Assembly: GCA_002683515.1 (NCBI GenBank)
Contig: NYTN01000007.1
Location: 1 to 5,647, forward strand
From: Rhodobiaceae bacterium
Lineage (GTDB): Bacteria; Pseudomonadota; Alphaproteobacteria; RS24
DNA: 5,647 nucleotides
Direction: 5' to 3'
The position numbers and the translations under genes are program-made. Positions 1 to 5,434 of this stretch are shown piece by piece. Under the pieces are notes generated by a model, which was given only the letters and a program-made list of their open reading frames with translations, was not told where the DNA came from and made no database searches. Position 1 is the stretch's first letter. Each line of letters opens with the position of its first letter.

Positions 1-249
1 CTATCTTTGGGGCTTGGAAGGGGAAGGCGGAGGACCAGCTCTCCATTTCTGATTTTTCCACGCAGCCAACCACAGCAAGCACAACCACCAAGACCAAACA
101 CTGGCGCAGAGAATTCTGCGAGAAATATTTTTCAATCCGTCAACGAGTTGAAAACTTTTGTGCACGATTTTTGAGAGGCAGGAACGGGGCGTGGATGGCA
201 AGGTTCCATTTCTGATTTTTTGCACAGTTCAGCAGCACCGTCCCCGCCA
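1..249. repeat. Dispersed repeat, modules D-E (left copy, 5'-truncated by window edge)
   Basis: The first 71 bases are identical to 5435-5505. After a variable stretch of about 50 bases (roughly 72-121) the match resumes almost perfectly (about 122-220 against 5550-5647). The variable part differs by substitutions and short indels. The module holds two copies of the 13-mer ATTTCTGATTTTT (45-57 and 208-220), each followed within about 10 bases by an AG. An AT-rich core around 122-160 contains GAGTTGAAAACTTTTGTG. Minus-strand reading frames run through it, but they are frames of repeated DNA with no recognisable domain. Nothing here looks like a transposase or reverse transcriptase. The window edge cuts the module, so its true 5' end is not visible, but the right-hand copy shows it follows module C directly. 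Confidence 0.85.
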
Positions 250-422
250 TTCTCCTCCACGTAGTCAACCAAGAAGGCGACCACCAGAGGCGGAGGCAGA
301 TCTGCCGAGTCGGAGGGGAGAGGCGGGCGGGACATCGGATGTCGATTTCTGATTTTTTCTTCCAGGACGGAGGCCACCCGCGAATGAGCGGCACAAAGAA
401 GCCTTGCGGATGGCTCTCCCCG
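250..422. repeat. Dispersed repeat, modules A-B-C (copy 1)
   Basis: Module A carries the 14-mer CCACGTAGTCAACC (257-270) followed by AAGAAGGCGACCA. Module B carries CTGCCGAGTCGGAGGGGAG and ends in CGATTTCTGATTTTTTC. Module C carries CGAATGAGCGGC and a degenerate form of the GCCGCC hairpin. The same order recurs at 1918-2139 and, in pieces, at 3114-3150 (A) and 5333-5434 (B-C). Similarity to the other copies stops right after CTCCCCG near 422, where unique sequence with the small ORF and gene 1 begins. Composition is clearly more GC-rich than the genes. Confidence 0.85.
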
Positions 423-495
423 GTACACCCCCAGCCTTGGCGCTGGCACCAAAAGGCCACAGCGCACGCAGCCCCTTGTCCGCAAAAGGGCTCTC

Positions 496-780
496 ATGAG
501 TTGGAGCATCAAATACAAGGTGAAATCGGGGTGGTTCTTGTGCGGGCATGGCGAGAGGCTCCACATTGGAGGCCGCAAGTTGATGTTCAAGCTGTATGCC
601 ATCAATTTGTACAAGCTATTCAAGGAAACTTTGCATCAAAGATGTGTGCAAAACAGAGACACTTGGTACAGCTTTGACACGCTGGAGCCACTGTCCGCCG
701 AGGAGTCGGGCCGCAACGAGAATCACTACGAGACCCAAAAGCACACCAAGAAGAATAAGAAGCGCAGCACGAAGAAGTGA
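496..780 (+). CDS. Hypothetical small basic protein, possibly the 3' end of a decayed gene
   Basis: This is a 94-codon ORF. I do not recognise the product. It has no signal peptide or membrane segment. Aromatic and basic residues are spread through the first 60 residues (a GWFLCGHGERLHIGG stretch near residues 12-26), and the last 15 residues are almost all Lys, Arg, Thr, Ser and Asn, like a nuclear-localisation or nucleic-acid-binding tail. Codons lean to G/C endings (AAG, CTG, TAC, GAG), which supports real coding and differs from the AT-leaning genes 1 and 2. The frame is open upstream to 388, inside repeat module C, so the ATG at 496 may be internal to a fragment whose 5' part was replaced by the repeat. 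The minus-strand ORF at 616-882 with an apparent membrane helix is only the complement of the Lys-rich tail. A short real gene and a pseudogene fragment are both possible. Confidence 0.4.
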   Translation: MSWSIKYKVKSGWFLCGHGERLHIGGRKLMFKLYAINLYKLFKETLHQRCVQNRDTWYSFDTLEPLSAEESGRNENHYETQKHTKKNKKRSTKK

Positions 781-1047
781 AGAATCACTGCTCTGTCTCG
801 CTCTGCACACTTTGCGCTGCCAATCTCTTATGTCCTTTCTACCGGAAACGCACCTAGAGCCGCCTTGCGGCGGCTCCATCAAGGGTGGCCAACTCTGACT
901 CAGTTGGTGGCGGAGAAGGACACGCTACTTTGCAATCCGCGTCCTTGCTGGCCATCCTTATGATTGTACGTAAATTATTGCACAGTGGTGCTTCGCAAGC
1001 TGGTCATCCGCCCTCCAATTATTATCTAATTACTATTATCAAAAATC
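781..1047. other. Intergenic region upstream of gene 1
   Basis: This 267-base stretch separates the small ORF from gene 1. Its first half is mixed sequence with the GC hairpin at 857-876. Its last 50 bases are AT-rich (ATTATTATCTAATTACTATTATC) and lead into the A-rich context of the gene 1 ATG, as expected for a compact promoter and 5' UTR. I see no convincing TATA box at a usual distance, no RNA gene and no module A, B, D or E. Confidence 0.5.
857..876. promoter_or_regulatory. GC-rich stem-loop upstream of gene 1
   Basis: This is a perfect 8-bp stem, GAGCCGCC (857-864) paired with GGCGGCTC (869-876), closing a TTGC loop. The same kind of stem and TTGY loop occurs in module C at 2115-2132 and 5410-5427. 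It lies 77 bases after the stop of the small ORF and 171 bases before the gene 1 ATG. It has no T-run after it, so it does not look like a bacterial terminator. It could be a fragment of module C, a 5' UTR structure or a protein-binding palindrome. The structure is certain from the sequence; the role is inferred. Confidence 0.55.
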
Positions 1048-1884
1048 ATGTCTATTACCACCTTAGCATCATCCATAGCTACAATTGTTATTCTCTCGTT
1101 TTCCATTCATTATCACCAACAAGCCGTTAAAGATTTGCCAGCTGCAGTAACTCCACAAGTGAAAGTGACATTGCCACCACCATCCTCCACGGTTTCCATC
1201 AGCCTAAGTAGCAGCACAGAGCTAGAGCTTGGAAAACCTGGAGAATGGTTTTGTGGCAATTCCGCGATGACCGAGGTTGGGGATTGGTGTACATGCCCTG
1301 CTTTTTACAAAGCATCATTCTTGAAAGGTGGGTGGAAGTGTGTGAAACAACAAGCCTTGCTTGCTGTATTTTCAGGAGTTGTCGCGGGCGCCGAGGCTCT
1401 GATAACTGGCGCCGTTTGCATTGGATTGGGCCCGGGAACTGGTCTCCTTGAAGCTGGATGTGTAATGTTGGTAGGAGCGGAGGGAATACTCGATGGAAAA
1501 ATATTGGACGTTTGGGAAGGTCCAGACACAATTGCAATGAATACAGGCTCATATCCTATATGCGCATTCGACCACGGTATTGGTGGAACGGGGCTTAGCG
1601 TATGTGAGAATGGCTGCAATTTTGCCGGTAACAAGGCAACAACTGGATGCGACAACAAGCAATGGTGCGGACCAAACACAAAACTGCGTCCCGGAACATC
1701 ATGCGAGTGCCCTGCAGCTGATAACCCGTACATATGCGTTCCTCCAGGAGATAGCTTTTGCAGCGGCGCTAACCGCCCCAACTACATGGGAGGCTGTAAC
1801 AACAATGACGGCATTACATGCGAAACTACATTAGCTGTATGGAATGCCAACCTCGCAGGAGGTCTAAATTGCGGACGAACGTAA
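1048..1884 (+). CDS. Gene 1: predicted secreted or anchored cysteine-rich protein with Gly-rich hydrophobic segment
   Basis: The protein is 278 residues long and of no family I recognise. Residues 6-20 are hydrophobic and form a signal peptide or anchor. Residues 31-61 are a Pro/Ser/Thr/Val linker. Residues 67-98 are a Cys-rich module, 103-149 a Gly-rich hydrophobic segment (SGVVAGAEAL, GLGPGTGLLEAG), and 169-278 a second Cys-rich region. Residues 67-85 (WFCGN... CTCPA) and 206-223 (WCGPN... CECPA) repeat each other with identical C-x11-C-x-C-P-A spacing, so the protein contains an internal duplication. Cys172, 186, 190, 201, 219 and 221 give C-x13-C-x3-C-x10-C-x17-C-x-C, a defensin-like order, with an extra Cys207. 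There are no N-x-S/T sites. The ATG has an A-rich context (AAAAATC) after AT-rich sequence, and the hydrophobic N-terminus begins there, which supports this start. No intron is needed. Repeat module A begins about 35 bases after the stop. Coding status is well supported; function is unknown. Confidence 0.85.
   Translation: MSITTLASSIATIVILSFSIHYHQQAVKDLPAAVTPQVKVTLPPPSSTVSISLSSSTELELGKPGEWFCGNSAMTEVGDWCTCPAFYKASFLKGGWKCVKQQALLAVFSGVVAGAEALITGAVCIGLGPGTGLLEAGCVMLVGAEGILDGKILDVWEGPDTIAMNTGSYPICAFDHGIGGTGLSVCENGCNFAGNKATTGCDNKQWCGPNTKLRPGTSCECPAADNPYICVPPGDSFCSGANRPNYMGGCNNNDGITCETTLAVWNANLAGGLNCGRT
1561..1710 (+). other. Defensin-like cysteine array in protein 1
   Basis: Residues 172-221 carry C-x13-C-x3-C-x10-C-x17-C-x-C, with a GT pair five residues before the second Cys and Gly just before the fourth. 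The last interval is longer than in proteins 2 and 3 and holds one extra Cys (207), so the resemblance is weaker here. Treat it as a candidate domain, not a family assignment. Confidence 0.4.
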
Positions 1885-1917
1885 ACAGTCACATCAAACG
1901 CCCCAATCCACCGCCAC

Positions 1918-2139
1918 TATTCTCCACACAGTCAACCAATCATTCGTGCCTAGGTTTCCATCTAACCAAGAAGGCGACCAGGGGCTGCAGGTCCAGGACA
2001 GGAGGCGGCTCTGCCGAGTCGGAGGGGAGAGGCGGACAGGACATCGGATGGCGAAATGGAAGCCATTGTGTCTGGAGGACGGAAGAGACGCGCGAATGAG
2101 CGGCGCAAAGAAAAGCCGCCATTGTGGGCGGCCTCCCCG
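1918..2139. repeat. Dispersed repeat, modules A-B-C (copy 2)
   Basis: This fills most of the 344-base gap between genes 1 and 2. It starts with a variant A core, CCACACAGTCAACC (1924-1937), then has an extra segment before AACCAAGAAGGCGACCAG. Module B follows (CTGCCGAGTCGGAGGGGAG, GGACATCGGATGGCGAAATG), but the TTTCTGATTTTTT tract found in copies 1 and 4 is replaced by GGCGAAATGGAAGCC. Module C is intact, with CGCGAATGAGCGGCGCAAAG and the hairpin, ending at CTCCCCG. Similarity to copy 1 stops there, at the same point where copy 1 meets unique sequence. This copy is therefore diverged and older than, or differently rearranged from, the end copies. Confidence 0.85.
2115..2132. promoter_or_regulatory. 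GC-rich stem-loop of module C upstream of gene 2
   Basis: GCCGCC (2115-2120) pairs with GGCGGC (2127-2132) around an ATTGTG loop. It is the counterpart of the stem-loops at 857-876 and 5410-5427 and lies 96 bases before the gene 2 ATG. An in-frame GTG at 2124 lies in this loop. It is not a credible start, because the 35 residues it would add are repeat-derived and would bury the signal peptide that begins at 2229. Confidence 0.5.
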
Positions 2140-2180
2140 ATGTTTTCAGTCACAGCATAAACAAAATATGCAAAAATTAT

Positions 2181-2213
2181 GAGTTGAAATTTTTTTGTGT
2201 TTTAAGACACAAA
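2181..2213. promoter_or_regulatory. 5' region of gene 2: module E remnant and AT-rich inverted repeat
   Basis: GAGTTGAAATTTTTTTGTG (2181-2199) closely matches the module E core GAGTTGAAAACTTTTGTG (145-162), which suggests the gene 2 leader comes from module E. Overlapping it is a perfect 7-bp inverted repeat, TTTGTGT (2194-2200) and ACACAAA (2207-2213), with the spacer TTTAAG. This would form a weak hairpin 15 bases before the ATG if transcribed. It may be a promoter or 5' UTR element; the sequence does not show which. Confidence 0.4.
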
Positions 2214-2228
2214 CAAACACCAAACAAT

Positions 2229-3113
2229 ATGAATATTATAATTTCCTCTGCTTCTGCTGCCATAATGATTGCATGTATAGCTTTTATTACTAACGTCACA
2301 TCTCATCAAATTATGAGTATATCAAAAGAGTCTCCTCTGTACTCTTTACACAAACAACTTCTGTCGTACGCCTCAACACAAGCTCCTTGTGACAAGTATA
2401 AAAACTCGACTTGGCTTGCATCGCATAAGTTGTGCGACAACCCAAGTTTGCAGACACCATATTCTTGGGACCTGAATACAGAATACGGCCCAGAGTGTGA
2501 CTCTACGACAGATAGCTGCTGCTATGCACCGCTTGGTTACGACGGAGGATCTAACTTTGGGACTCCATGCCAACACGTATGCCAGTCGCTCAACCATCAT
2601 GGAAGCGATCAAGCCTACTGTCAAAAGAGTGACAAGTCGGATTTTGGGAATTGCTTTTGCGGACCAGCAACTGCAAATTTTGTGAGATTCAGAATTTCAG
2701 ATTTCTTATGTGTTGGCGTTGGTGTTGTATGGACGGGTGTCGAATGCAAGAGCAACCGACGGGGAGTAAATGGCGACATTGTAGAACTCCAAGGTTTAAG
2801 TGTCAGTTTAGCACAATTTGGTCAAGGTGACTTTTGGTCGTATGAAAAGAGAGAAGACCTTCTACGTTGGTCATCAGCAGCAAATCAGGGATTTGTCTGT
2901 GGCATGGGCAATATAGCGTTTATATATACAAAGTTCGTCTGCTTTAAAGCAACATGGGATGCGGACGCATGGCCAGATCCAATGTCGGCCCACTTTAATA
3001 ACACAGAATCGTTTGGATTTGGTACAGGTGGATTCAACTTTGACCTAGACCCAACTGGTCAATTTGTGGGACAAGCCTTATCTGCTAAATATTGTCCTCC
3101 TGGCGGGTGTTGA
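2229..3113 (+). CDS. Gene 2: predicted secreted cysteine-rich protein
   Basis: The protein is 294 residues long and of no family I recognise. Residues 1-25 form a typical signal peptide (IIISSASAAIMIACIAF core). The rest is Cys-rich with N-x-S/T sites at residues 22, 59 and 257. Cys98, 114, 118, 131, 142 and 144 give C-x15-C-x3-C-x12-C-x10-C-x-C, with GT two residues before the second Cys and Tyr before the fourth, very like protein 3. The C-terminal half (residues 150-294) is aromatic- and Gly-rich, with VGVGVVWTG, QFGQGDFW and FGFGTGGFNFDLD stretches, and ends in CPPGGC. This suggests a beta-rich globular domain. The start at 2229 is chosen because the signal peptide begins there and an A-rich CAAACAAT precedes it; the in-frame upstream GTG is inside a repeat. 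The gene converges on gene 3, and module A starts 1-6 bases after the stop, so the mRNA 3' end is probably repeat sequence. Coding status is well supported; function is unknown. Confidence 0.85.
   Translation: MNIIISSASAAIMIACIAFITNVTSHQIMSISKESPLYSLHKQLLSYASTQAPCDKYKNSTWLASHKLCDNPSLQTPYSWDLNTEYGPECDSTTDSCCYAPLGYDGGSNFGTPCQHVCQSLNHHGSDQAYCQKSDKSDFGNCFCGPATANFVRFRISDFLCVGVGVVWTGVECKSNRRGVNGDIVELQGLSVSLAQFGQGDFWSYEKREDLLRWSSAANQGFVCGMGNIAFIYTKFVCFKATWDADAWPDPMSAHFNNTESFGFGTGGFNFDLDPTGQFVGQALSAKYCPPGGC
2520..2660 (+). other. Defensin-like cysteine array in protein 2
   Basis: Residues 98-144 carry C-x15-C-x3-C-x12-C-x10-C-x-C, with FGTPCQHVC, HHG, AYC and CFC as landmarks. The CxxxC, aromatic-C and CxC elements in this order are the hallmark of CS-alpha-beta peptides, in which CxxxC lies on the helix and CxC on the last strand. 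The array is embedded in a 294-residue protein rather than being a free peptide. Confidence 0.5.
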
Positions 3114-3150
3114 TTACTCCACGTAGTCAACCAAGAAGGCGACCAGGGGG
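3114..3150. repeat. Module A alone, between convergent genes 2 and 3
   Basis: The core CCACGTAGTCAACC (3119-3132) followed by AAGAAGGCGACCAGG is almost identical to copy 1 at 257-285. It occupies most of the 59-base gap between the two stop codons. Module B, which should follow, appears only after gene 3 at 5333. Gene 3 and its flanks therefore interrupt the A-B continuity. I see no clear target-site duplication at the two junctions. Confidence 0.8.
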
Positions 3151-3172
3151 CCCAGCCCAGCTTTCGTGGCCA

Positions 3173-5281
3173 TCACGCCATGTTGTACACTGCCAAGCTC
3201 GTGCTGTTTCCACTTATGAAGGAAGTGTAAAGCGTATACTTCTTGTATGAACAGCTTGAGCACTGTTGCGCGTACTTATGTGCCGTTACATTCTCAGCCA
3301 GTTCAAGTGTATACGATGGATTCTTGCTCCTCACATGTTGGATTTGTTCTTCGCAGGTTGGTCTAGTCTGACACACACACCTCGCCGAATCGGATTCCAC
3401 CGGACAATAACCCACTGATCTGTAGGCGCCGTAATGATTGTGACAATAGTCATCGCAAGACGTACCTAATGCGATAAGCTCTGCTGGCTTGCAAACCCCA
3501 CCGCTGTAGTCTGCAACTGCACCGGAACCCCTTTTGCAAATGTTCGTTATCTTTTTACACGTTGTGTCAGCCTGTTTTGTTGCTCCAGAGGCGCCCTCAA
3601 ATTCTTTTTGAAGCCGATCTTGAGTGTTGTTGCCAGGGTTAGTGATGATCTTCGCTGAAGAACTACCACCGTCGTACAGCTCGTTCAAGTTTTCCTCGAT
3701 GGTGTTGCATACCATATGGCCCTGACATGAACTTTGCACCAAGGCAAGCGAACCGTACGTCGTTCCTATCTTTTCATCAGGATGACCCTTCACTTTGAAC
3801 TTTGTACGCGTGAATGCCAATGAAATCGACATTGCAAAGAACATCCATGGTTGGGTGGGACTGTTGTATGGTGATAGGCAGTTCTTCTGATAATTAGGGT
3901 GAGTACATTTATTACATTTGCTAACGCTTTTCAGTATGCAGGTACCAATTGGTACCTGGATATTCCAATTGGGATCCAGTTTCGTAGCAACTCTGCCGGA
4001 AATATTTTTTATCTTAAATGAGATTCCTTTCGTTTGCCATACCTTTACTGCAGAATGGGTACACTCATGAAAGGTCACATCTTCCTGTGTCCCCCCCTGT
4101 ATGTCATTCCCGTAGCAGTCGCCCCCAAGCGGTATAAACTGTACATGTGCACAGTTCCCATCCCCTAAACATTTGTCATTGCTAAGTTCATGACACGTTC
4201 CGTACACTTGCTTGCCCTCATCACTATTACCTGGCATGTGCTTCATGTCATAGTTTATAATATGGCCAGGCAACATCATAGCTGACATAGGCATGGGATG
4301 TGCAACATAGTCTTGCGATTGAGCTACCGAAAGACCATTCGCGCCAGATTCACCTACTATCCACGATCTGTCGTACAAGGACAATGCTGCTACAGTGCTG
4401 TTCAGAAGATTGCGTCTGCGAACGGAGGGTAGGGGGTGTCCGACGGTAGACATTATCATCTCCATTATATTCCAGGGGCGAATGTTTGATGTTCCTGTCA
4501 CAACACCGGCGTTGATCGCTCGACGAGACACTCCGAGAACCTCAGCTGTTGTAGCAAATGTTGATGAGGTAGCTACTGTATCCTCATCCATGGCCGTTTG
4601 ACCCATGATCGCTTCAGCTTCAGCTACTGCCTCTGGGTTTGCGATCCGCCAAGCAGCAATCGCGTTGGCCAAGGATTCCGCCGTCACTGTAACAGTTGGA
4701 GTGACAACTGCTTCTGAAGCAGCAGCAACAGCCCCTCCAGCTGCAAGTGCTGCCTCTCCAGAGGCTGCAGCACCGGCAGCGGCTCCTCCAGCCAAAAATC
4801 CTGCCGCTACAGTCAAAGCTCCCGCCGCAAGAACCGTAATGGCGATCCCCTCGGCAACACCAAACAGAATCTTTTCCCACTCTGGCATGCCAGTTTCTTT
4901 TGCCTTGTATTCTGCCATCACCCTTGGCTTCGCAGTGCACCGTAACATCATACCGTTTAAAAACACCGGGTGCGTTCTGTCATCTGGCGCTTTCCATTCC
5001 TGTGATAACGCTGCAGATGCGTTGATGAAGTAGCCTGAGCCCAATCCAGGCACACTGTTACCATTGTCATAGTAAGACGGATATCTATAGTTCAAGTCCA
5101 TGGATGGGCCGGGTGGGCCAGGTGGGCCGGGTGGGTACGCCAGCGACAATGCAGTGGTGATGGTTGCAAGATTTACTACCGTGAAGGTAAGCGTGATGAT
5201 GGTGGACACGGCGAGAGTGCCCGCGGCTATCCGGCAAGCGAGCCCGTCGAACGGTCTGATTACGATATTGGTTTCAGACAT
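3173..5281 (-). CDS. Gene 3: large predicted membrane-anchored cysteine-rich protein with collagen-like stub and Ala/Gly-rich hydrophobic segment
   Basis: The protein is 702 residues long and of no family I recognise. It begins with a short polar N-terminus and a hydrophobic anchor at residues 17-49. A collagen-like PPGPPGPPGP stub follows at 50-59, then a region with one Cys (115), and a long Ala/Gly-rich hydrophobic segment at 138-193. Residues 196-320 are Ala/Ser/Thr-rich and nearly Cys-free. From about 360 to the end the protein is Cys-rich. N-x-S/T sites at 87, 294, 426, 551, 664 and 692 support a secretory route. HECTH at 405-409 has the HExxH form but no obvious third zinc ligand. Cys597, 609, 613, 626, 635 and 637 give C-x11-C-x3-C-x12-C-x8-C-x-C, very close to the defensin CS-alpha-beta pattern. 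The start is chosen because the anchor follows it and no earlier in-frame ATG gives a better N-terminus; a two-codon upstream ORF lies at 5304-5312. The gene faces gene 2. It could be a surface or cell-wall protein; function is unknown. Confidence 0.85.
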   Translation of the reverse strand: MSETNIVIRPFDGLACRIAAGTLAVSTIITLTFTVVNLATITTALSLAYPPGPPGPPGPSMDLNYRYPSYYDNGNSVPGLGSGYFINASAALSQEWKAPDDRTHPVFLNGMMLRCTAKPRVMAEYKAKETGMPEWEKILFGVAEGIAITVLAAGALTVAAGFLAGGAAAGAAASGEAALAAGGAVAAASEAVVTPTVTVTAESLANAIAAWRIANPEAVAEAEAIMGQTAMDEDTVATSSTFATTAEVLGVSRRAINAGVVTGTSNIRPWNIMEMIMSTVGHPLPSVRRRNLLNSTVAALSLYDRSWIVGESGANGLSVAQSQDYVAHPMPMSAMMLPGHIINYDMKHMPGNSDEGKQVYGTCHELSNDKCLGDGNCAHVQFIPLGGDCYGNDIQGGTQEDVTFHECTHSAVKVWQTKGISFKIKNISGRVATKLDPNWNIQVPIGTCILKSVSKCNKCTHPNYQKNCLSPYNSPTQPWMFFAMSISLAFTRTKFKVKGHPDEKIGTTYGSLALVQSSCQGHMVCNTIEENLNELYDGGSSSAKIITNPGNNTQDRLQKEFEGASGATKQADTTCKKITNICKRGSGAVADYSGGVCKPAELIALGTSCDDYCHNHYGAYRSVGYCPVESDSARCVCQTRPTCEEQIQHVRSKNPSYTLELAENVTAHKYAQQCSSCSYKKYTLYTSFISGNSTSLAVYNMA
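3371..3493 (-). other. Defensin-like cysteine array in protein 3
   Basis: Residues 597-637 carry C-x11-C-x3-C-x12-C-x8-C-x-C, with LGTSCDDYC, VGYC and CVC as landmarks. Arthropod and fungal defensins as I remember them have C-x(10-12)-C-x3-C-x(9-10)-G-[GY]-C-x(5-7)-C-x-C. This is the best match of the three proteins, including the GYC and CVC elements. The array is about 65 residues from the C-terminus of a 702-residue protein and is followed by four more Cys. Confidence 0.55.
3939..3979. repeat. Perfect 20-bp palindrome and adjoining imperfect palindrome within gene 3
   Basis: CAGGTACCAATTGGTACCTG at 3939-3958 equals its own reverse complement. It overlaps a second, imperfect palindrome at 3956-3979 with arms CTGGAT and ATCCAG and the same CCAATTGG core. 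The two CCAATTGG cores start 20 bases apart. Both lie within codons for residues about 435-449 of protein 3, so they are constrained by coding. Confidence 0.7.
5102..5134 (-). repeat. Collagen-like G-P-P codon repeat in gene 3
   Basis: A 9-base unit (GGGCCGGGT or GGGCCAGGT on the plus strand) repeats and encodes three Gly-Pro-Pro triplets directly after the membrane anchor. It is too short to form a stable collagen helix by itself. It may be a stalk or spacer, or a contracted version of a longer repeat that varies between strains. Confidence 0.7.
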
Positions 5282-5332
5282 CGGAAGTATGTGGTGGTTG
5301 TGTTTATCCCATGAGTAACAAAAAAAGAGTTA

Positions 5333-5434
5333 GGCTCTGCTGAGTCGGAGGCGGGCGGGACATCGGATGTCGATTTCTGATTTTTTCCTGAATGAGCGGC
5401 GCAACGAAAGCCGCCCTTGCGGGCGGCCCCCCGC
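5333..5434. repeat. Dispersed repeat, modules B-C (copy 4)
   Basis: This begins at GGCTCTGCTGAGTCGGAG just upstream of gene 3, then GGGACATCGGATGTCGATTT and the T-rich tract as in copy 1, then TGAATGAGCGGCGCAACG and the intact hairpin, ending in CCCCCG. It runs without a break into module D at 5435, showing that A-B-C-D-E is the original order. Module B here lacks a short GGGGA stretch present in copies 1 and 2. Together with modules D-E it accounts for most of the 366 bases from the gene 3 start to the window end. Confidence 0.85.
5410..5427. promoter_or_regulatory. GC-rich stem-loop of module C upstream of gene 3
   Basis: GCCGCCC (5410-5416) pairs perfectly with GGGCGGC (5421-5427) around TTGC. 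It lies 128 bases upstream of the gene 3 ATG, which is on the minus strand. The stem is palindromic, so it reads nearly the same for a gene in either direction. Confidence 0.55.

Noticed and set aside
132..623. Minus-strand ORF through the repeats; related peptides are encoded at 1940-2122 and 5304-5534 (shared RHPMS.PP motif)
   Set aside because: The similarity is that of the repeated DNA itself. The frames have no recognisable domain, differ by indels between copies and end at random points.
616..882. Minus-strand ORF with an apparent transmembrane helix
   Set aside because: The hydrophobic stretch is the complement of the Lys-rich tail of the plus-strand ORF at 496-780 and is expected from AAG codons read backwards as CTT.
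2124..2228. N-terminal extension of gene 2 from a GTG at 2124
   Set aside because: It would start in the repeat hairpin loop, and the real signal peptide begins at the ATG at 2229.
4495..4575. Helix-turn-helix-like stretch in protein 3 (AEVLGVSRRAINAG, residues 246-259)
   Set aside because: It lies downstream of a membrane anchor in a protein with many glycosylation sites and disulfides, so DNA binding is unlikely; the match is short.
4605..5033. Plus-strand Ala-rich ORF opposite gene 3
   Set aside because: Shadow of the Ala/Gly-rich segment of protein 3; low-complexity GC-rich codons open the opposite frame. No start context or domain.
5410..5427. Bacterial rho-independent terminators (GC hairpins)
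   Set aside because: None is followed by a T-run, and they lie upstream of genes in a eukaryote-like context.
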